A stretch of DNA of 64,000 nucleotides from Achromobacter sp. MYb9 (GCF_002975275.1 NZ_PCOQ01000001.1:1-64000); one strand, 5' to 3'; shown: positions 27,512 through 36,316, numbered from the stretch's first letter. Program-made: numbers and translations. Notes: a model not told the origin generated them from the letters alone.

Positions 27512-27526
27512 ATGAGGAAACCTCAT
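27512..27526. promoter_or_regulatory. Candidate MetR operator between metE and metR
   Basis: The perfect 15-base palindrome ATGAGGAAACCTCAT contains the T-N11-A pattern of LysR-type sites and resembles the TGAA-N5-TTCA MetR box with its outer TGA/TCA kept. It lies in the AT-richer divergent intergenic region. Binding is inferred from position and symmetry. Confidence 0.55.
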
Positions 27527-27606
27527 ACAATATAAGTTCATTCCACCCTGAGGAATCGGCGCCTGCCGGGGCACTCGCCAGACGCCGCCGCCCTGCGCCT
27601 ACACCG

Positions 27607-28524
27607 ATGCTAGAAATCCGCCATCTTGAAACGCTGACCGCCATCCGCGAAGGCGGCAGCCTGCAAGAAGCCGCCGAACGCCTGCACCTGACCCAATCGG
27701 CCCTGTCGCACCAGTTGCGCGACCTGGAAACCCGATTGGGCACGGCCCTGCTCAACCGGCGCACCCGGCCGGCCCGCCTGACCACCGCCGGGTTGCGCGT
27801 CCTGGCGCTGGCGGACGAGGTGCTGCCCCGCATCCGCGCCACCGAACGCGAATTGCAGCGCCTGGCCGCAGGCCGCACGGGCCGCCTGCATCTGGCCATC
27901 GACTGCCACTCGTGCTTCCAATGGTTGATGCCGGCGCTGGACGCCTTTCGGGTGCAATGGCCGGACGTGGCGCTAGACCTGTCGGCCGCCTTTTCGTTTG
28001 CCCCCTTGCCCGCCCTGGTGCGCGGCGACCTGGATCTGGTTATCACGTCGGACCCGCAACCGCTGGAAGCGGTCGAGTACCTGCCGTTGTTCAAGTACGA
28101 ACTGGTGTTGGCGGTGTCGGAGTCCAATCCGTTGGCGGGCAGCAAATTCGTCATGCCCGACCAGTTGGCCGACCAGACGCTCATCACCTATCCCGTGGAC
28201 AAGCAGCGCCTGGACGTCTTCACCGCCTTCCTGGACCCGGCCGATGTGGAACCCGCCGCCATCCGCAAGGCGGAACTCACGCCAATCATCGCGCAACTGG
28301 TGGCCAGCAACCGCGGCGTGGCCGCGCTGCCGAACTGGGCGTTGACGGAATATATGAACCAGGGCTGGCTGCGGCAATGCCGTCTGGGGCCGCAAGGCGT
28401 GTGGCGCACCCTGTACGCGACGGTCCGCAGCGAAGACACGGACGCGTCCTACATCGGTGAATTCCTGAGCATCACCCGCGACGTCTGCTTCAAAACACTG
28501 TCAGGGATTAAATCCGCTAAATAG
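27607..28524 (+). CDS. metR: LysR-family regulator MetR
   Basis: 305 aa. The N-terminal LysR helix-turn-helix is GGSLQEAAERLHLTQSALSHQLRDLE, starting MLEIRHLETLTAIRE. The effector domain follows, with CHSCFQWLMPALDAF. MetR activates methionine genes with homocysteine as co-effector. The ATG at 27607 is preferred over upstream in-frame ATGs because it matches the family N-terminus; the upstream part would encode a poorly ordered segment across the operator region. Divergent location to metE supports the name. Confidence 0.92.
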   Translation: MLEIRHLETLTAIREGGSLQEAAERLHLTQSALSHQLRDLETRLGTALLNRRTRPARLTTAGLRVLALADEVLPRIRATERELQRLAAGRTGRLHLAIDCHSCFQWLMPALDAFRVQWPDVALDLSAAFSFAPLPALVRGDLDLVITSDPQPLEAVEYLPLFKYELVLAVSESNPLAGSKFVMPDQLADQTLITYPVDKQRLDVFTAFLDPADVEPAAIRKAELTPIIAQLVASNRGVAALPNWALTEYMNQGWLRQCRLGPQGVWRTLYATVRSEDTDASYIGEFLSITRDVCFKTLSGIKSAK

Positions 28525-29113
28525 TGCCCCCACGCTGCGCACGCCTTGCGTGCTTGCTGCCCCCCGAGGGGGCTTTTTTACCTTGGGGCGGCCCGGCGGT
28601 AAAAAGGGCCCCCACGCCGCGCGTGCTTCGCACGCTTGCTGCCCCCCGAGGGGGCTTTTTTACCTTGGGGCGGCCCGGCGGTAAAAAGGGCCCCCACGCC
28701 GCGCGTGCTTCGCACGCTTGCTGCCCCCCGAGGGGGCTTTTTTACCTTGGGGCGGCCCGGCGGTAAAAAGGGCCCCCACGCCGCGCGTGCTTCGCACGCT
28801 TGCTGCCCCCCGAGGGGGCTTTTTTACCTTGGGGCGGCCCTGCGGTAAAAAGGGCCCCCACGCCGCGCGTGCTTCGCACGCTTGCTGCCCCCCGAGGGGG
28901 CTTTTTTACCTTGGGGCGGCCCTGCGGTAAAAAGGGCCCCCACGCCGCGCGTGCTTCGCACGCTTGCTGCCCCCCGAGGGGGCTTTTTTACCTTGGGGCG
29001 GCCCTGCGGTAAAAAGGGCCCCCACGCCGCGCGTGCTTCGCACGCTTGCTGCCCCCCGAGGGGGCTTTTTTACCTTGGGGCGGCCCTGCGGTAAAAAGGG
29101 CCCCCACGCCGCG
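28523..29113. repeat. 82-bp tandem repeat array (seven units) between convergent metR and recX
   Basis: Units start at 28554, 28636, 28718, 28800, 28882, 28964 and 29046; the last is cut after about 68 bases at the recX stop, and a diverged partial unit precedes the first. Each unit has GCCCCC-cga-GGGGGC-TTTTTT (an intrinsic terminator), TTGGGGCGGCC, and GCGCGTGCTTCGCACGC. Units 1-3 read CCCGGCGG at a site where units 4-7 read CCCTGCGG; otherwise they are essentially identical. Related single copies are at 35516 and 45706. Short frames across the array are repeat artefacts. No other gene is seen in this 590-base stretch. Confidence 0.95.
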
Positions 29114-29114
29114 A

Positions 29115-29804
29115 TCACTCTTCGTCGTGGTCGCCCACGATACGGCGGATGACGTCGTGCGCGAAGCCGCGGCTGGCCAGGAAGCGGGCTTGCTTGGCGT
29201 AGGCCGCGCCGTCGGCGGGCTTGGCGTCGAAGCGCTTCTTCCAGACTTCAAGCGCGCGGTCGTACTCGGTGGCGCGCAACTGGTCGCGCAACTCGGCCAC
29301 CTGAACGTCGTCAACGCCATGCTGGCGCAACTCCTGCACGATGCGTGCCGCGCCTTGCCGCGACGCACGCCGGTGCACCAGGCTTTGCGCGAACCGTTCG
29401 GTGGATAGCCAGCCTTCTTTTTCCAGCGTATCCAACACGGCCTCGACCTCGGCGGCATCGTCGGCGTAGGCGGAAAGCTTGCGCGCCAGCTCTTCGCGTG
29501 CGTGTTCTCGCCGCGACAAATACCCCACGGCCCGCATCTTCAACGAAGGCCCTTTACGTTCGGGCTTGCCGTCGTCGGCGCCCGCCTGGCCGTCAACGCT
29601 GGCGGCGCGCCGGCCACGGGCGGGCGCGCGCTGCTCGGAACTGCGTTGCCATTCGCCCGTATCCACCGTGGGGGCCACAGCTTCCTGTTCACGGCGCGCA
29701 TCGGACGTGCGCCGCAAGCCCTGAGGCTTGGCGACGGTTTCAAACTCGTCATCCAACTTGGCGCGAAGACGGTCGGCTGACGCGAGGGTCGGTTTCCAGC
29801 TCAT
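29115..29804 (-). CDS. recX: RecX regulatory protein (long N-terminal extension)
   Basis: 229 aa, against about 150 for most RecX. The RecX fold is in the C-terminal part: AVGYLSRREHAREELARKL, VLDTLEKEGWLSTERFAQSLV, and ARFLASRGFAHDVIRRIV. The first 85 residues are charged and probably disordered. RecX modulates RecA filament assembly. It lies 124 bases downstream of recA on the same strand. Its stop touches the tandem repeat array. Confidence 0.93.
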   Translation of the reverse strand: MSWKPTLASADRLRAKLDDEFETVAKPQGLRRTSDARREQEAVAPTVDTGEWQRSSEQRAPARGRRAASVDGQAGADDGKPERKGPSLKMRAVGYLSRREHAREELARKLSAYADDAAEVEAVLDTLEKEGWLSTERFAQSLVHRRASRQGAARIVQELRQHGVDDVQVAELRDQLRATEYDRALEVWKKRFDAKPADGAAYAKQARFLASRGFAHDVIRRIVGDHDEE

Positions 29805-29928
29805 GCGCTTTCCTGCTTGCTATGCAAAAACGGCAGGCCCGTCATGGCGCCTGCCGCATGTCGCCAGCCCGAAGGCACGGCCAATGTACGAGCCGCCTGC
29901 GGAGATCCGCGGGCAGCCGCAAGATGGC

Positions 29929-30990
29929 TTATTCGGCGGCGTCTTCCGCCGTCGGCACGAATTCGGCGGCACGGCTGACGATGCCCTGGTTTTCGCGAAC
30001 GCGGTTTTCGATCTCGATGGCAATTTCCTTGTGCTCTTTCAGGTATTCGCGAACGTTGTCCTTGCCCTGGCCGATGCGGTTGCCGTTGTAGCTGTACCAC
30101 GCGCCGGACTTGTCCACCACGCTGGCAGCCACGCCCAGATCGATGATTTCGCCTTCGCGCGAGATGCCGGCGCCGTACATGATGTCGAACTCGGCCTGCT
30201 TGAACGGCGGCGCGACCTTGTTCTTCACGACCTTGACGCGGGTCTCGTTGCCGACGACTTCATCGCCCTTCTTGATGGAGCCGATGCGGCGGATGTCCAG
30301 GCGCACGGAGGCGTAGAACTTCAACGCGTTGCCGCCGGTCGTGGTTTCGGGGTTGCCGAACATCACGCCGATCTTCATGCGGATCTGGTTGATGAAGATG
30401 ACCATGCAATTGGTGCGCTTGATGGTGGCGGTCAGCTTGCGCAGCGCCTGGCTCATCAGGCGGGCTTGCAGGCCGGGCAGCGAATCGCCCATTTCGCCTT
30501 CGATTTCAGCCTTGGGCACCAGCGCGGCCACCGAGTCGATGACGATCAGGTCGACCGAACCCGAACGCACCAGCGCGTCGGTGATTTCCAGCGCTTGCTC
30601 GCCCGTATCCGGCTGCGAGATCAGCAGGTCGGTCAGGTTGACGCCCAGCTTGTTGGCATACTGCACGTCCAGCGCGTGTTCCGCGTCGACGAAAGCGCAG
30701 GTGCCGCCGATCTTCTGCATTTCAGCGATGACCTGCAACGTGAGCGTCGTCTTGCCCGACGATTCCGGGCCGTAGATTTCAACCACGCGGCCGCGCGGCA
30801 GGCCGCCGACGCCCAGTGCGATGTCCAGCCCCAGGGAACCCGTGGAAACGACCTGGATGTCATGCGAGACCTCGTTGTCGCCGTAGCGCATGATCGAGCC
30901 CTTGCCGAACTGCTTTTCGATCTGCGAAAGCGCGGCGGCAAGCGCCTTGGCCTTTTCCGAAGCGGCGGCCTTGGTGGTTTTGTCGTCCAT
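29929..30990 (-). CDS. recA: Recombinase RecA
   Basis: 353 aa. Central strand-exchange and SOS coprotease ATPase. Walker [11 protein letters not shown], the [11 protein letters not shown] loop L1 and the [12 protein letters not shown] loop L2 are intact, as is the start [20 protein letters not shown]. The transcript leader has an SOS box upstream (31158-31177). recX follows. Confidence 0.98.
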   Translation of the reverse strand: MDDKTTKAAASEKAKALAAALSQIEKQFGKGSIMRYGDNEVSHDIQVVSTGSLGLDIALGVGGLPRGRVVEIYGPESSGKTTLTLQVIAEMQKIGGTCAFVDAEHALDVQYANKLGVNLTDLLISQPDTGEQALEITDALVRSGSVDLIVIDSVAALVPKAEIEGEMGDSLPGLQARLMSQALRKLTATIKRTNCMVIFINQIRMKIGVMFGNPETTTGGNALKFYASVRLDIRRIGSIKKGDEVVGNETRVKVVKNKVAPPFKQAEFDIMYGAGISREGEIIDLGVAASVVDKSGAWYSYNGNRIGQGKDNVREYLKEHKEIAIEIENRVRENQGIVSRAAEFVPTAEDAAE

Positions 30991-31050
30991 GTAGAGTCCT
31001 GTCTGTAACGTATCTGGTGTCGAAGGGTGCCGGAGAAGTCGCCGGTCAGG

Positions 31051-31102
31051 CTATGCGGGCTTGCTATGCGGGCTTGCTGTTCGGGCTTGCTGTGCAGGCT
31101 TG
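31051..31102. repeat. Four imperfect 13-bp tandem repeats in the recA leader
   Basis: Four contiguous 13-base copies: CTATGCGGGCTTG twice, then CTGTTCGGGCTTG and CTGTGCAGGCTTG. They lie 60-110 bases upstream of the recA start, inside the transcribed leader. No coding function is apparent. Confidence 0.8.
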
Positions 31103-31138
31103 CGCCGGAAATCTGCGCTGCGCTTTTCATCCAAGTGC

Positions 31139-31177
31139 AGATTATGGCATCGGATTGTACTGTACAAAAAACCAGTG
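31139..31177 (-). promoter_or_regulatory. recA promoter region with LexA (SOS) box
   Basis: TACTGT-N8-CCAGTG at 31158-31177 keeps CTG-N10-CAG of the LexA consensus, with one departure from CTGT-N8-ACAG. It overlaps a -35-like TTGTAC on the minus strand (31162-31167). CATAAT (31141-31146) and TAATCT (31139-31144) are possible -10 elements. LexA binding here would block recA transcription until DNA damage. The rest of the 388-base gap up to the response-regulator gene (31178-31378) shows no gene and no clear promoter. Confidence 0.75.
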
Positions 31178-31378
31178 TGCCACAGTTTTGCACGTATACC
31201 CTGAGTGGGCAAGCCCCCCGCCATATGACAGAATCCAAAGCGAACCCGGCGTTTCGTCCCTATTCCGCCGCCGGGCCCGCCCATCAAGCGGATTAACAAG
31301 GCGGACAGCCTCCCATGCGGGGCAGGCCAAGCGCGCAAAGCGGTGGCCGCACAGGAGGGACCTCTTCACTAGCAGCCC

Positions 31379-32068
31379 ATGCGTATCCTGATCGCCGAAG
31401 ACGACAGCATTCTGGCCGATGGCCTGTCCCGGTCCTTGCGCCACAACGGCTATGCCGTGGACGCCGTGCGTGACGGGCTGGCCGCCGATTCGGCGCTGGC
31501 TGCCCAGGCGTTCGACCTGCTCATCCTCGATCTCGGCCTGCCGCAACTGGCCGGCCTGGAAGTGCTGCGCCGCCTGCGCGCCCGCAATTCCGCCCTGCCC
31601 GTCCTGATCCTGACCGCCGCCGACAGCATCGAGCAACGCGTCAAGGGCCTGGACCTGGGCGCCGACGACTACATGGCCAAACCCTTTGCGCTGTCCGAAC
31701 TGGAAGCGCGCGTGCGGGCGCTGACCCGGCGCGGTGCCGGCGGGGGCGCCACGATGCTCAAGCATGGCCGGCTGCTGTTCGACCAGACCGGCCGCGTCGC
31801 CATCGTGGATGACCAGACACTGGACCTGTCCGCGCGCGAGGTCAGTCTGCTTGAAATCCTGCTGACCCGTAGCGGCCGCATGGTCAGCAAGACGCAACTG
31901 GTGGACCACCTGTGCGAATGGGGCGAGGAAGTCAGCACCAACGCCATCGAGGTCTATGTGCACCGGCTGCGCAAGAAGCTCGAACCCAGCGGCGTGAAGA
32001 TCGTGACCGTGCGCGGACTGGGCTACTGTCTGGAGCGGGACCAGGGTGCCGCGTACCTCGCCAGCTGA
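31379..32068 (+). CDS. OmpR-family response regulator (TctD/QseB-like)
   Basis: 229 aa. Receiver domain with acidic pocket EDD (7-9), phospho-acceptor Asp51 (LLILDLGLP), Thr and Lys in ILTAAD and MAKPF. The C-terminal winged helix ends VYVHRLRKKLEPSGVKIVTVRGLGYCL. The kinase gene overlaps it by 23 bases. Adjacent permease suggests control of carboxylate uptake, as in TctDE systems. Confidence 0.93.
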   Translation: MRILIAEDDSILADGLSRSLRHNGYAVDAVRDGLAADSALAAQAFDLLILDLGLPQLAGLEVLRRLRARNSALPVLILTAADSIEQRVKGLDLGADDYMAKPFALSELEARVRALTRRGAGGGATMLKHGRLLFDQTGRVAIVDDQTLDLSAREVSLLEILLTRSGRMVSKTQLVDHLCEWGEEVSTNAIEVYVHRLRKKLEPSGVKIVTVRGLGYCLERDQGAAYLAS

Positions 32069-33560
32069 ATCCACGCGGCCCGAGCCGCTGAATCAGGAAG
32101 CACTGGATATCTTGCAAGCCGGCTCCAAAGGCCCAAGCTTCGCACCGCCCCAGCGTTCGCTGCTGGGCGAAATCCTGGACTGGATGCTGGCGCCGCTGTT
32201 CCTGCTGTGGCCCATGAGCGTCGCGATCACCTATGTGGTCGCGCAAAATATCGCCAACGTGCCGTACGACCGGGCGCTGGCCAACAACCTCCATGTGCTG
32301 ACCCGCCAGGTCCACGCCCAGGACGGCCGCGCCATCCTGAAGATGACCGACCCCGCGCGCGACGTGCTGCGCGCCGACGAAACCGACAGTGTGTTCTGGC
32401 TGGCGCTGGGCAGCCGCGGCGAATACCTGGGCGGTGACCGCGCCCTGCCGCTGCCGGCCTCGGTGGGCCAGCCGCGCCCCGGCGAAGTCCAGTACGAAGA
32501 CGACACCATGCGCGGCTTCGGCATCCGCCTGGCGTTCACGTGGGTCGATCTGAATCTGCCCAACACCCAGCCAGCGCTGCTGATCGTGGCCGAAACGGTG
32601 GAAAAGCGCACCCAGCTGGCCAACGACATCATCAAGGGCGTGATCATTCCGCAGTTCGTCGTGCTGCCGATCGCCGTGCTGCTGGTGTGGTTCGGGCTGT
32701 CGCGCGGCGTTGCGCCCCTGAACGCCCTGCAGCAACGCCTGCGCGCCCGGCGTCCCGACGACCTTTCCCCCATCGACGAACGCGCGGCGCCGTCCGAAAT
32801 CGCCCCGCTGGTCGCGGCGATGAACGACCTGCTGGACCGCTTGTCGGCCAACGTTCAGGCGCAGCGCCGCTTCGTCGCGGATGCCGCGCATCAGTTGAAG
32901 ACGCCGCTGGCGGGCCTGCGCACACAAGCCGAACTGGCGTTGCGCGACGCCAGCCCCGAAGAGATGCAGTCCAGCCTGCGCCAGTTGGTGACCGGATCCG
33001 AACGCGCGACGCGGCTGGTCAATCAGCTGCTGTTGCTGGCGCGCGCCGAAAACCCCAGCGCCATCGGCCTGACGCGCACGGATATCAACGCCATCGCCTA
33101 TGAACAGGCCATGCACTGGGTGCCGCAGGCGCTGTCGCTCAGCACCGACCTGGGCTTCGAGGGCTCGGACGAGCCCGTCGAGATCAGCGGCAACCCGTTG
33201 CTGCTGGCAGAGCTGCTGAACAACCTGGTGGACAACGCGCTGCGCTATACGCCGCGTGGCGGCCACATCACGGTACGCGTGCAGCGCGTGGGCGAGGAAG
33301 CCGTTCTGGAAGTCGAGGATTCCGGCCCCGGCATCCCGCTCGAAGAGCGCGAGCGCGTGTTCGACCGGTTCTACCGCGTACTGGGCACCGGGTCGGACGG
33401 CAGCGGGCTGGGCCTGGCGATCGTGCGCGAAATCGCCCAAAAACATCAGGCCACCGTCTTGATCAGCGATCACCCCACCCCCCATTCGGACCTGCCCGGC
33501 ACCCGCATCCGCGTGGTGTTCCCGCGGTACGCCGACGAGCCGGATCTGCTTGAAAGTTGA
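32046..33560 (+). CDS. Sensor histidine kinase (TctE-like)
   Basis: 504 aa. Two membrane segments (about residues 37-62 and 195-218) flank a periplasmic sensor of about 130 residues. Phospho-acceptor His282 lies in VADAAHQLKTPLAGL. N box NNLVDNALRYTP, G1 VEDSGPGIP, F box FDRFYR and G2 GSGLGLAIVREIA follow. The start is GTG at 32046 inside the regulator gene; no internal ATG preserves the first helix. It should phosphorylate the upstream regulator. Confidence 0.92.
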   Translation: MPRTSPAESTRPEPLNQEALDILQAGSKGPSFAPPQRSLLGEILDWMLAPLFLLWPMSVAITYVVAQNIANVPYDRALANNLHVLTRQVHAQDGRAILKMTDPARDVLRADETDSVFWLALGSRGEYLGGDRALPLPASVGQPRPGEVQYEDDTMRGFGIRLAFTWVDLNLPNTQPALLIVAETVEKRTQLANDIIKGVIIPQFVVLPIAVLLVWFGLSRGVAPLNALQQRLRARRPDDLSPIDERAAPSEIAPLVAAMNDLLDRLSANVQAQRRFVADAAHQLKTPLAGLRTQAELALRDASPEEMQSSLRQLVTGSERATRLVNQLLLLARAENPSAIGLTRTDINAIAYEQAMHWVPQALSLSTDLGFEGSDEPVEISGNPLLLAELLNNLVDNALRYTPRGGHITVRVQRVGEEAVLEVEDSGPGIPLEERERVFDRFYRVLGTGSDGSGLGLAIVREIAQKHQATVLISDHPTPHSDLPGTRIRVVFPRYADEPDLLES

Positions 33561-33765
33561 GCGGCAGGGGCGGATTGCGCCCCTAAGGACTATCCCTAGC
33601 TCCGCGCGGAACGATTACATAATGTTTCAAATTTAAGATTCGGGTAAGGGTTACGTCAGAACCTCGTCAGCCTAGCGCCTCAATGTTGCGTATAGCTCGA
33701 TGTCGGCTCGCCGGCGGAGGGCCAAGCACGGCGGAGAACCGCTGGCCAAAAAACGAGGAGACATC

Positions 33766-35442
33766 ATGAGCACAACAACCATGGCAGGCCGCGGTCCTTC
33801 CGCGGAACCGCGCCCGATGACCAAGGATGAACGCCGCGTCATCTTCGCGTCGTCCCTGGGCACGGTTTTCGAGTGGTACGACTTCTACCTATATGGCTCG
33901 CTCGCAGCCATCATCGCGCAACACTTCTTCTCGGGCGTGAACCCCACCGCGGGCTTCATTTTCGCGCTGCTGGCGTTCGCCGCGGGCTTCGCCGTGCGAC
34001 CATTCGGCGCACTGGTGTTCGGACGCCTGGGTGATCTGGTCGGCCGCAAATACACGTTCCTGGTCACCATCGTGATCATGGGCTTGTCGACATTCCTGGT
34101 CGGCGTGCTGCCCAGCTACGCCAGCATCGGCCTGGCCGCTCCAGCCATCCTGATCGTGCTGCGCCTGCTGCAAGGCCTGGCGCTGGGCGGCGAGTACGGC
34201 GGCGCGGCGACCTACGTCGCCGAACACGCCCCGCACGGCCGTCGTGGCTTCTACACCTCGTGGATCCAGACCACCGCAACGCTGGGCCTGTTCCTGTCGC
34301 TGCTGGTCATCCTGGGCATCCGCACGGTGATGGGCGAAGACGACTTCAAAGCCTGGGGCTGGCGCATTCCGTTCCTGATCTCGGTCGTGCTGTTGGGCAT
34401 CTCGGTGTGGATCCGCCTGCAACTGAGCGAATCGCCCACCTTCAAGCGCATGAAGGAAGAAGGCAAGGGTTCGAAGGCCCCGATCGCTGAATCGTTCGGC
34501 CAATGGAAGAACCTGAAGGTCGTGATCCTGGCGCTGCTGGGCCTGACCGCCGGCCAGGCCGTGGTCTGGTACACGGGCCAGTTCTACGCGCTGTTCTTCC
34601 TGACGCAGACGCTGAAGGTCGACGCCAACACCGCCAACATCATGATCGCGATCGCGCTCCTGATCGGCACCCCGTTCTTCGTGGTCTTCGGCGCGCTGTC
34701 GGACAAGATCGGCCGCAAGCCCATCATCATGGCGGGCTGCCTGATCGCCGCGGCGACCTACTTCCCGATCTTCCAGGGCATTACCCACTTCGCCAACCCG
34801 GCGCTGGAAAAGGCCCAGGCCACCGCCCCGGTCACGGTCATCGCCGACCCCGGCACCTGCTCGTTCCAGTTCAACCCGGTGGGCACGTCCGCATTCACCA
34901 GCTCCTGCGACGTCGTGAAGTCCTTCATGGCCCGCAACTCGGTGAACTACAAGAACGAAGCGGCCCCGGCCGGCGCGGTTGCCAAGGTCAAGATCGGCAA
35001 CGACGAGTTCGCCTCGTTCGACGGCAAGGGCATGGCCCCCGCCGACTTCAAGGCCAAGGCCGCTGAACTCGACAAGGCGCTGACCACCGCGATCCGCGGC
35101 CACGGCTACCCGGCCAAGGCGGATCCGGCGCAAACCAACAACGTCATGGTCGTGGTGCTGCTGGCGATCCTGGTCCTGTACGTGACCATGGTCTACGGTC
35201 CCATCGCCGCCATGCTGGTGGAAATGTTCCCGACGCGCATCCGCTACACCTCGATGAGCTTGCCGTACCACATCGGCAACGGCTGGTTCGGCGGCTTCCT
35301 GCCCCCGGTCGCCTTCGCGGTGGTGGCTGCCACCGGCAACATCTACGACGGCTTGTGGTATCCGATCATCATCGCAGTCATGACCCTGGTCATCGGCACG
35401 CTGTTCGTGCGCGAATCCAAGGACAACGACATCAACGCCTAA
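33766..35442 (+). CDS. MFS permease, metabolite:H+ symporter type, with large periplasmic insertion
   Basis: 558 aa, 12 membrane helices. MHS-subfamily motifs: GTVFEWYDFYLYG at 32-44, RPFGALVFGRLGDLVGRKYTF, LQGLALGGEYGGA and the second-half GALSDKIGRKPII. Residues about 341-458 form a hydrophilic insertion between helices 9 and 10, on the periplasmic side, with two Cys (365 and 381) that could form a disulphide. GAGGAG precedes the ATG. It sits 205 bases after the kinase gene; substrates of the subfamily include citrate, alpha-ketoglutarate and betaines, so an organic acid is likely. Confidence 0.88.
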   Translation: MSTTTMAGRGPSAEPRPMTKDERRVIFASSLGTVFEWYDFYLYGSLAAIIAQHFFSGVNPTAGFIFALLAFAAGFAVRPFGALVFGRLGDLVGRKYTFLVTIVIMGLSTFLVGVLPSYASIGLAAPAILIVLRLLQGLALGGEYGGAATYVAEHAPHGRRGFYTSWIQTTATLGLFLSLLVILGIRTVMGEDDFKAWGWRIPFLISVVLLGISVWIRLQLSESPTFKRMKEEGKGSKAPIAESFGQWKNLKVVILALLGLTAGQAVVWYTGQFYALFFLTQTLKVDANTANIMIAIALLIGTPFFVVFGALSDKIGRKPIIMAGCLIAAATYFPIFQGITHFANPALEKAQATAPVTVIADPGTCSFQFNPVGTSAFTSSCDVVKSFMARNSVNYKNEAAPAGAVAKVKIGNDEFASFDGKGMAPADFKAKAAELDKALTTAIRGHGYPAKADPAQTNNVMVVVLLAILVLYVTMVYGPIAAMLVEMFPTRIRYTSMSLPYHIGNGWFGGFLPPVAFAVVAATGNIYDGLWYPIIIAVMTLVIGTLFVRESKDNDINA

Positions 35443-35488
35443 ACGACCATCCCCCGCCGGGTGGGACTGCTGCGCCTGCCCGGCCTTT

Positions 35489-35515
35489 AAAAGCTCCTTA
35501 TGGAGCTTTTTTTTT
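35489..35515 (+). terminator. Intrinsic terminator after the MFS permease gene
   Basis: AAAAGCTCC-ttat-GGAGC followed by nine T. It lies 46 bases after the permease stop. Confidence 0.9.
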
Positions 35516-35594
35516 CGCCCCCACGCTACGCGCTTCGCGCTTGCTGCCCCCCGAGGGGGCTTTTTCCCCTTGGGGCGGCCCGGCGGGGAAAAGG
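35516..35594. repeat. Dispersed GC-rich intergenic element (single copy)
   Basis: CCCCCACGCTACGCGCTTCG, then TTGCTGCCCCCCGAGGGGGC, T-tract, CCTTGGGGCGGCCCGGCGG and AAAA: the same order of parts as one unit of the 28.5-kb tandem array, with sequence differences in the first stem. It holds a terminator-like hairpin on the plus strand. Confidence 0.85.
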
Positions 35595-35792
35595 CCATTC
35601 TTGCGAAGGTCGTGGAGGCAGGTGGCGGCTATCGCCGCGCACCTTCGCCCCCGGCCCAAAATCTCTTCGGCACTTTCAGGACGATGTCAGACCCTCGCGC
35701 TTAGACTGGCGCTTCAGATTACGGCCTTGCGCCAGATCGGCTGACGATTGATCCCCCTGTCAGACGATTGCAGGGCTAGTGTTCTGACACCG
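35595..35792. other. Intergenic stretch with no recognised feature
   Basis: This belongs to a 513-base gap between the MFS gene and the DUF3185 gene. No open frame of convincing quality, promoter or palindrome was seen in this part; the flanks hold the repeat element and a structured RNA candidate. Confidence 0.5.
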
Positions 35793-35879
35793 ATACCGCG
35801 TTCCCCGCGAGCCTTTTATGACGCGGTATTGTGTGCTCCCGTACCGGCCCGGCCTTTATTGAGCCGGGCCGCTTTTTTT
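35793..35879 (+). ncRNA. Candidate small structured RNA ending in a strong terminator
   Basis: Hairpin 1 has perfect 8-bp arms ATACCGCG/CGCGGTAT (35793-35800 and 35822-35829). It is followed by a 9-bp perfect terminator stem CGGCCCGGC/GCCGGGCCG (35845-35871) and seven T. The nearest plus-strand gene upstream already has its own terminator, so this one has no obvious protein gene to serve. No confident promoter was found upstream. Confidence 0.35.
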
Positions 35880-35885
35880 GCGCGC

Positions 35886-35920
35886 GGACAAAAGAATGGC
35901 GGCCGCAAAGCGGCCGCCAT
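35886..35920 (-). terminator. Hairpin downstream of the DUF3185 gene
   Basis: A perfect 11-bp stem ATGGCGGCCGC/GCGGCCGCCAT with an AAA loop. On the minus strand it is followed by ATTCTTTTGT, a modest T-rich tract, 36 bases after the DUF3185 stop. Confidence 0.6.
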
Positions 35921-35955
35921 GGTCGAGTCGAGGGCCGGCGGGGCCGGCCGCCCTG

Positions 35956-36165
35956 TCAACGGCGCATGCCGACGCCAATCGCCAGCACACCCGCCACGAT
36001 GGCCGCGATGCCGGCCCAAGCGGGGATCGGCACCGACTTCTCGGTTTCGGCCGTGGCCTTCACCGAACCGATCTGCAAGACGGTTTCTTCGGACTTGTAG
36101 TTGAAGCCCTTGTAGGCCAGGGCCGCGATGCCCAGGACGATCAGGATGGCGCCAATGATTTTCAT
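35956..36165 (-). CDS. DUF3185 family small membrane protein
   Basis: 69 aa, starting MKIIGAILIVLGIAALAYKG. Two membrane helices flank a soluble linker ETVLQIGSVKATAETEKSVP, the DUF3185 pattern. AGAGGAACT lies before the ATG; seven codons of extra open frame upstream are unlikely to be used. Inner-membrane protein of unknown function, transcribed alone. Confidence 0.82.
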   Translation of the reverse strand: MKIIGAILIVLGIAALAYKGFNYKSEETVLQIGSVKATAETEKSVPIPAWAGIAAIVAGVLAIGVGMRR

Positions 36166-36316
36166 GTAGTTCCTCTCCGATTCCATGTCGGTGCGCGGAA
36201 GTTAACGCATAGCACCGCATGTGTCAGTGACAGAACGTGTCGCCTGTCGCAACCGTATTGCAGGACTTCGGCAAACTGTCCGCGTCGTATAGAATCTACC
36301 CTTTTGGCCGACGCTC

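Noticed and set aside
28530-29113. CRISPR array
   Set aside because: Units are contiguous and nearly identical, without unique spacers; no cas genes nearby.
28524-29152. Chain of near-identical 62-80 aa reading frames at 82-base steps
   Set aside because: They are frames across a tandem non-coding repeat; no ribosome-binding site, and the peptide merely reflects the repeat.
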